From positions 620,001 to 684,000 of the forward strand of contig JADJPO010000003.1 of the NCBI GenBank assembly GCA_016713225.1: a DNA stretch of 64,000 nt, read 5' to 3'. This DNA comes from Kineosporiaceae bacterium (lineage in GTDB: Bacteria; Actinomycetota; Actinomycetes; Actinomycetales; Kineosporiaceae). Shown here one piece after another: positions 60,761-64,000 of the stretch (position 1 is its first letter; every line of letters begins with the position of its first letter). A program made the position numbers and the translations under genes. The notes under the pieces were generated by a model that was given only the letters and a program-made list of their open reading frames with translations, was not told the origin of the DNA and made no database searches.

Positions 60761-62298
60761 GGCCGCCTCCAGGAACGCCCGTCGCGGGCCATCATCGCGT
60801 CCGCCGAGGGCGGCCCCCAGGTACCCGAGCCGTACGGCTCGGGGGTGCCCTTGGCTGCCCAGAACTGGGTGATCGGGTCGAGGATCTGCCAGGACAGCTC
60901 GACCTCCTCGTGCCGGGGGAACAGCGGCGGGTCACCGAGCAGCACGTCGAGGATGAGCCGCTCGTAGGCCTCGGGGGAGGCCTCGGTGAAGGCCGAGCCG
61001 TACCCGAAGTCCATCGAGACGTCGCGCACCTCCATCTGGGTGCCCGGCACCTTGGCGCCGAACCGGATGGTCACGCCCTCGTCGGGCTGCACCCGGATCA
61101 CGATGGCGTTCTTGCCGAGTTCCTCGGTGGCGGTGTGCTCGAACGGCAGGTGCGGCGCCCGCTTGAACACGACGGCGATCTCGGTGACCCGCCGTCCGAG
61201 TCGTTTGCCGGTGCGCAGGTAGAACGGCACCCCCGCCCAGCGGCGGGTGTCGATGTCCACCCGGATCGCCGCGAAGGTCTCGGTCGCCGAGGCGGGGGAG
61301 ATGCCCTCCTCCTCGAGATAGCCGATCACCTTCTGACCGCCCTGCCACCCGGCCGCGTACTGACCGCGGGCGGTGTGCTTGGCCAGGTCGGGTGGCAGCC
61401 GGACGGCGCTGAGCACCTTCTCCTTCTCGGCCCGCAGGGATTGGGCGTCGAAGGAGACCGGCTCCTCCATCGCCGTCAGCGCGAGCAGTTGCAGCAGGTG
61501 GTTCTGGATCACGTCACGTGCCGCACCGATGCCGTCGTAGTACCCGGCCCGGCCGCCGATGCCGATGTCCTCGGCCATGGTGATCTGCACGTGGTCGACA
61601 TAGTTGGCATTCCAGATCGGCTCGAACATCTGGTTGGCGAACCGCATCGCCAACAGGTTCTGCACCGTCTCCTTGCCGAGGTAGTGGTCGATCCGGAACA
61701 CCGCGTCGGGCGGGAACACCGCCTCGACCACCGTGTTCAACTCGCGAGCCGAGGCCAGGTCGTGGCCGAACGGCTTCTCGATCACCACCCGGCGCCACTG
61801 GTCGCCGACCGGTTCGGACAGGCCCGAGCGCGCGAGTTGTTTGGTGACCACCGGGAAGAACTTCGGCGGGATCGACATGTAGAAGGCGCAGTTGCCCATG
61901 GTGCCGCGCGCCGAGTCGAGCTCGTCCACCACCTTGGCCAGCTCGTCGAAGGCGGCGTCGTCGCTGAACTCGCCCGGTACGAACCGGCAGCCCTCGGCGA
62001 GCTGGCGCCAGACGGCCTCGCGGAACGGCGTCCGGGCGTACTGGCGCACCGAGTCGTGCACGATCTGCTCGAAGTCCTGGTCGGCCCAGTCGCGACGGGC
62101 GAACCCGATCAGCGAGAAGCCCGGTGGCAACAACCCTCGGTGTGACAGGTCGTAGATCGCCGGCATGAGCTTTTTGCGGGCCAGGTCGCCGGTGACCCCG
62201 AAGAGCACCAGACCACACGGTCCGGCGATCCGCGGCAGCCGCTTGTCGCGCTCGTCGCGCAGCGGGTTGCGCCCCTTGGTGATGGCGGCAGGGCTCAT
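60757..62298 (-). CDS. zwf: Glucose-6-phosphate 1-dehydrogenase
   Basis: First enzyme of the oxidative pentose phosphate pathway, making NADPH. The 513-residue protein has the coenzyme fingerprint LVLFGVTGDLARKKLMPAI, the substrate/catalytic motif RIDHYLGKETVQN and the EKPFGHDLASA region. It overlaps opcA and the tal reading frame by ATGA, so in the intact arrangement its translation is coupled to tal. The tal frameshift would disturb that coupling unless it is an assembly error. Confidence 0.97.
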   Translation of the reverse strand: MSPAAITKGRNPLRDERDKRLPRIAGPCGLVLFGVTGDLARKKLMPAIYDLSHRGLLPPGFSLIGFARRDWADQDFEQIVHDSVRQYARTPFREAVWRQLAEGCRFVPGEFSDDAAFDELAKVVDELDSARGTMGNCAFYMSIPPKFFPVVTKQLARSGLSEPVGDQWRRVVIEKPFGHDLASARELNTVVEAVFPPDAVFRIDHYLGKETVQNLLAMRFANQMFEPIWNANYVDHVQITMAEDIGIGGRAGYYDGIGAARDVIQNHLLQLLALTAMEEPVSFDAQSLRAEKEKVLSAVRLPPDLAKHTARGQYAAGWQGGQKVIGYLEEEGISPASATETFAAIRVDIDTRRWAGVPFYLRTGKRLGRRVTEIAVVFKRAPHLPFEHTATEELGKNAIVIRVQPDEGVTIRFGAKVPGTQMEVRDVSMDFGYGSAFTEASPEAYERLILDVLLGDPPLFPRHEEVELSWQILDPITQFWAAKGTPEPYGSGTWGPPSADAMMARDGRSWRRP

Positions 62299-63454
62299 TG
62301 ACCGGACTCGCCCTCGTCGAGGGCGGCGGCTCGGGCGAGCTCGTCCGAGACGGTGGCCAGCAGATCGGCCCAGCTCTTGGCGAACTTGTCCACTCCCTCG
62401 TGTTCGAGGGTGTCGACGACCTCGGCGTAGTCGATCCCCAGCGCAGCGAGTCGGTCGAGCAACTCGGCCGCCTCGTCGTAGGTGCCGCGCACGGTGTCAG
62501 GGGCGGCGCCACCCTCGGTGGCGAGGGGGCCGTGGTCGAGCACGGCGTCGAGGGTCTTGCCCGGCATGGTGTTCACCGTGCCGGGTGCCACGAGTTCGCT
62601 GACGTACAGGGTGTCGGGATAGCTCGGCTCCTTGACCCCGTGGAGGCCCACAACGGGCGCTGCGGGCGCGCGCCCTCGGCGGCCAGGGTCTGCCACCGTG
62701 CCGTGGAGGTCACCTCCTCGAAGGCCTGGTAGGCCAACCGGGCATTGGCCAGGGCCGCCTCACCGCGGGCGGCGAGCGCCTCCGGCGTGGCCAGCGCGGT
62801 GAGCCGGTGATCGATCTCGGTGTCCACCCGGGAGACGAAGAACGAGGCCACCGAGTCGATCCGCGACAGATCCCGACCTGCCTGCAGCGCTCCCTCGAGC
62901 CCGTTGAGCCAGGCATTCATCACGGCGCGGTACCGGTCGAGGCTGAAGATCAACGTGACATTGACGCTGATGCCCTCGGCCAGGGCCGCGGTGATGGCGG
63001 GCAGCCCCTCGATCGTGGCGGGGATCTTGATCATGGCGTTGGGGCGGTCGACGGTGGCCCACAGCCGACGGGCCGTGGCGATGGTGGCCGCCCCGTCGCG
63101 AGCCTGCCGAGGGTCCACCTCGATCGAGACCCGGCCGTCGCGGCCGTCGGTCGCCTCGTAGACCGGACGCAACAGGTCGCACGCCGAGCGGACGTCGTCC
63201 GTGGTGATCTCGAAGACCGCCTGGTCGACATCCGCGCCCCGGGCCGCCAGCGCGCGCACCTGGTCGGTGTATCGGTCGCCCTTGGCCAGCGCCGTGGCGA
63301 AGATGGTCGGGTTGGTGGTGACCCCGACCACCCCGGCCTCGGCCACCAACCGGGCGAGTTCACCCGAAGCCATCAGCTCGCGGCTCAGGTCGTCCAGCCA
63401 GATCGAGACTCCGGCCGCGCTCAGCGCGGCGACGGCGGGGTTGGTCGCACTCAT
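62295..63454 (-). pseudogene. tal: Transaldolase, interrupted by a one-base frameshift
   Basis: Transfers dihydroxyacetone units in the non-oxidative pentose phosphate pathway; the Schiff-base lysine is in NAMIKIPATIEGLPAI. Residues 1 to about 272 read normally up to RPLWASTG; then the frame is lost and stops at 62573. The correct C-terminal part (VKEPSYPDTLYVSELVAPG to the end at 62295) continues in the next frame. The break is at the run of four G (coding strand) at 62636-62639, where five are expected (ACG GGG GTC AAG). Restored length is about 386 residues, normal for actinobacterial Tal. Either a real mutation or, more likely, a homopolymer sequencing error. Confidence 0.85.
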
Positions 63455-64000
63455 CGGGTCCCTCCCGTGGAATCGACGGATTGCAGGCTCTGCCGGGCAG
63501 CCGCCACGACCGCCTCGACGGTGAAGCCGAACTCGGCGTACAACCGGGCCGGGGCGGCGGAGGCACCGAAATGCTCCAGCGAGATGATCTGCCCGGCATC
63601 ACCGACGACCTCGCGCCAGCCCTGGCCCACCCCGGCCTCGATCGAGACCCGGGCGCGTACGGCGGGCGGCAACACCTGGTCGCGGTACCCAGCGTCCTGG
63701 GCGTCGAACCATTCCCGACACGGCAGGGAGACCACTCGGGTGGCGATGCCCTCCTGCTCGAGCTGCTGGCGCGCCTCAACGGCGAGTTGCACCTCGGATC
63801 CGGTGGCCACCAACACCACGGCCGGGGCGCCGCCGGATGCCTCGGCCAGCACGTATCCGCCGCGGGCCACCCCGGCGGCGTCGGCGAACTCGCCGTTCGT
63901 GCGGTCGACGGTGGGCAGGTTCTGCCGGCTCAGGCACAACGCCGTCGGCCGGTCGGCGTGCTCCAGCGCCATCCGCCAGGCCCACGCGGTCTCGTTGGCG
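63451..64000 (-). CDS. tkt: Transketolase, C-terminal part (cut by window edge)
   Basis: The last ~182 residues of transketolase. They include the end of the pyrimidine-binding domain (NETAWAWRMALEHADRP, LCLSRQNLPTVDRT) and the C-terminal domain (LVATGSEVQLAVEARQQL, RVVSLPCREWFDAQ, ISLEHFGASAAPARLYAEFG). The start lies beyond the right edge. The stop overlaps the tal ATG (ATGA), giving the order tkt-tal-zwf-opcA-pgl of the actinobacterial pentose phosphate operon. Confidence 0.95.
   Translation of the reverse strand, partial: ANETAWAWRMALEHADRPTALCLSRQNLPTVDRTNGEFADAAGVARGGYVLAEASGGAPAVVLVATGSEVQLAVEARQQLEQEGIATRVVSLPCREWFDAQDAGYRDQVLPPAVRARVSIEAGVGQGWREVVGDAGQIISLEHFGASAAPARLYAEFGFTVEAVVAAARQSLQSVDSTGGTR

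Noticed and set aside
62636..62645. Programmed -1 frameshifting in tal
   Set aside because: No X XXY YYZ slippery heptamer and no clear downstream stimulatory hairpin or upstream Shine-Dalgarno; transaldolase is not known to use frameshifting, so an indel is preferred.

Overview
The window is high-GC DNA dense with housekeeping genes from an actinobacterium. Evidence for Actinomycetota: RbpA, WhiA beside YvcK and RapZ, OpcA beside G6PDH, an ANTAR response regulator, a TIGR03085 protein, the Trp-operon membrane protein, and many start codons sitting 6-8 nt behind a NANNNT -10 box (leaderless mRNAs). A Kineosporiales/Micrococcales-like lineage seems plausible, but that is a guess. I see no transposase, integrase, phage gene, CRISPR array or recognisable defence locus. 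No stretch longer than 300 bp lacks a gene.

Layout. 0-5 kb: hisE, hisG and a PH-domain protein, then a reverse-strand redox cassette (unknown membrane protein, MauE-like protein, DsbA-like thioredoxin), then hisF and a TIGR03085 protein. 5-9.5 kb: a two-subunit ABC exporter and a DinB protein. 9.5-16.2 kb: a coupled run hisI-trpE-membrane protein-HGxxPAAW protein-trpC-trpB-trpA-lgt. 16.2-24.7 kb: gltB-gltD, pyk, tRNA-Leu(CAA) and a PdtaR-like regulator. 24.8-31.6 kb: branched-chain amino acid ABC transporter with two tandem substrate-binding lipoproteins followed by livHMGF. 31.6-35.9 kb: a repeat element, a hotdog thioesterase, polA and a methyltransferase. 36-43.6 kb: rpsA, a sugar-phosphate transferase, coaE, uvrB and a TerC protein. 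43.6-46.8 kb: an MBL hydrolase and a copper/haem group (membrane protein, PCu(A)C chaperone, Tat-exported Dyp peroxidase). 46.8-54.8 kb: uvrA, uvrC, rapZ, yvcK, whiA. 55-58.9 kb: gap, pgk, tpiA, secG, rbpA. 59-64 kb, reverse strand: tkt (cut by the window edge)-tal-zwf-opcA-pgl.

How the genes work together. The second half joins lower glycolysis (gap-pgk-tpiA) to an oppositely oriented pentose phosphate operon, the two meeting at a long nested inverted repeat. The first half supplies histidine, tryptophan and glutamate. ATGA/GTGA overlaps are very common and imply translational coupling within operons.

I did not find a clear new biological system. The observations most worth checking are: a one-base frameshift in tal; an interleaved four-copy inverted repeat downstream of livF; a 27-bp perfect nested inverted repeat between rbpA and pgl; overlapping divergent -10 boxes between polA and a thioesterase; the dense set of leaderless promoters, one of which contains the stop codon of uvrA; a mosaic tandem duplication of substrate-binding proteins; and a remnant UPF0157-like domain on CoaE.
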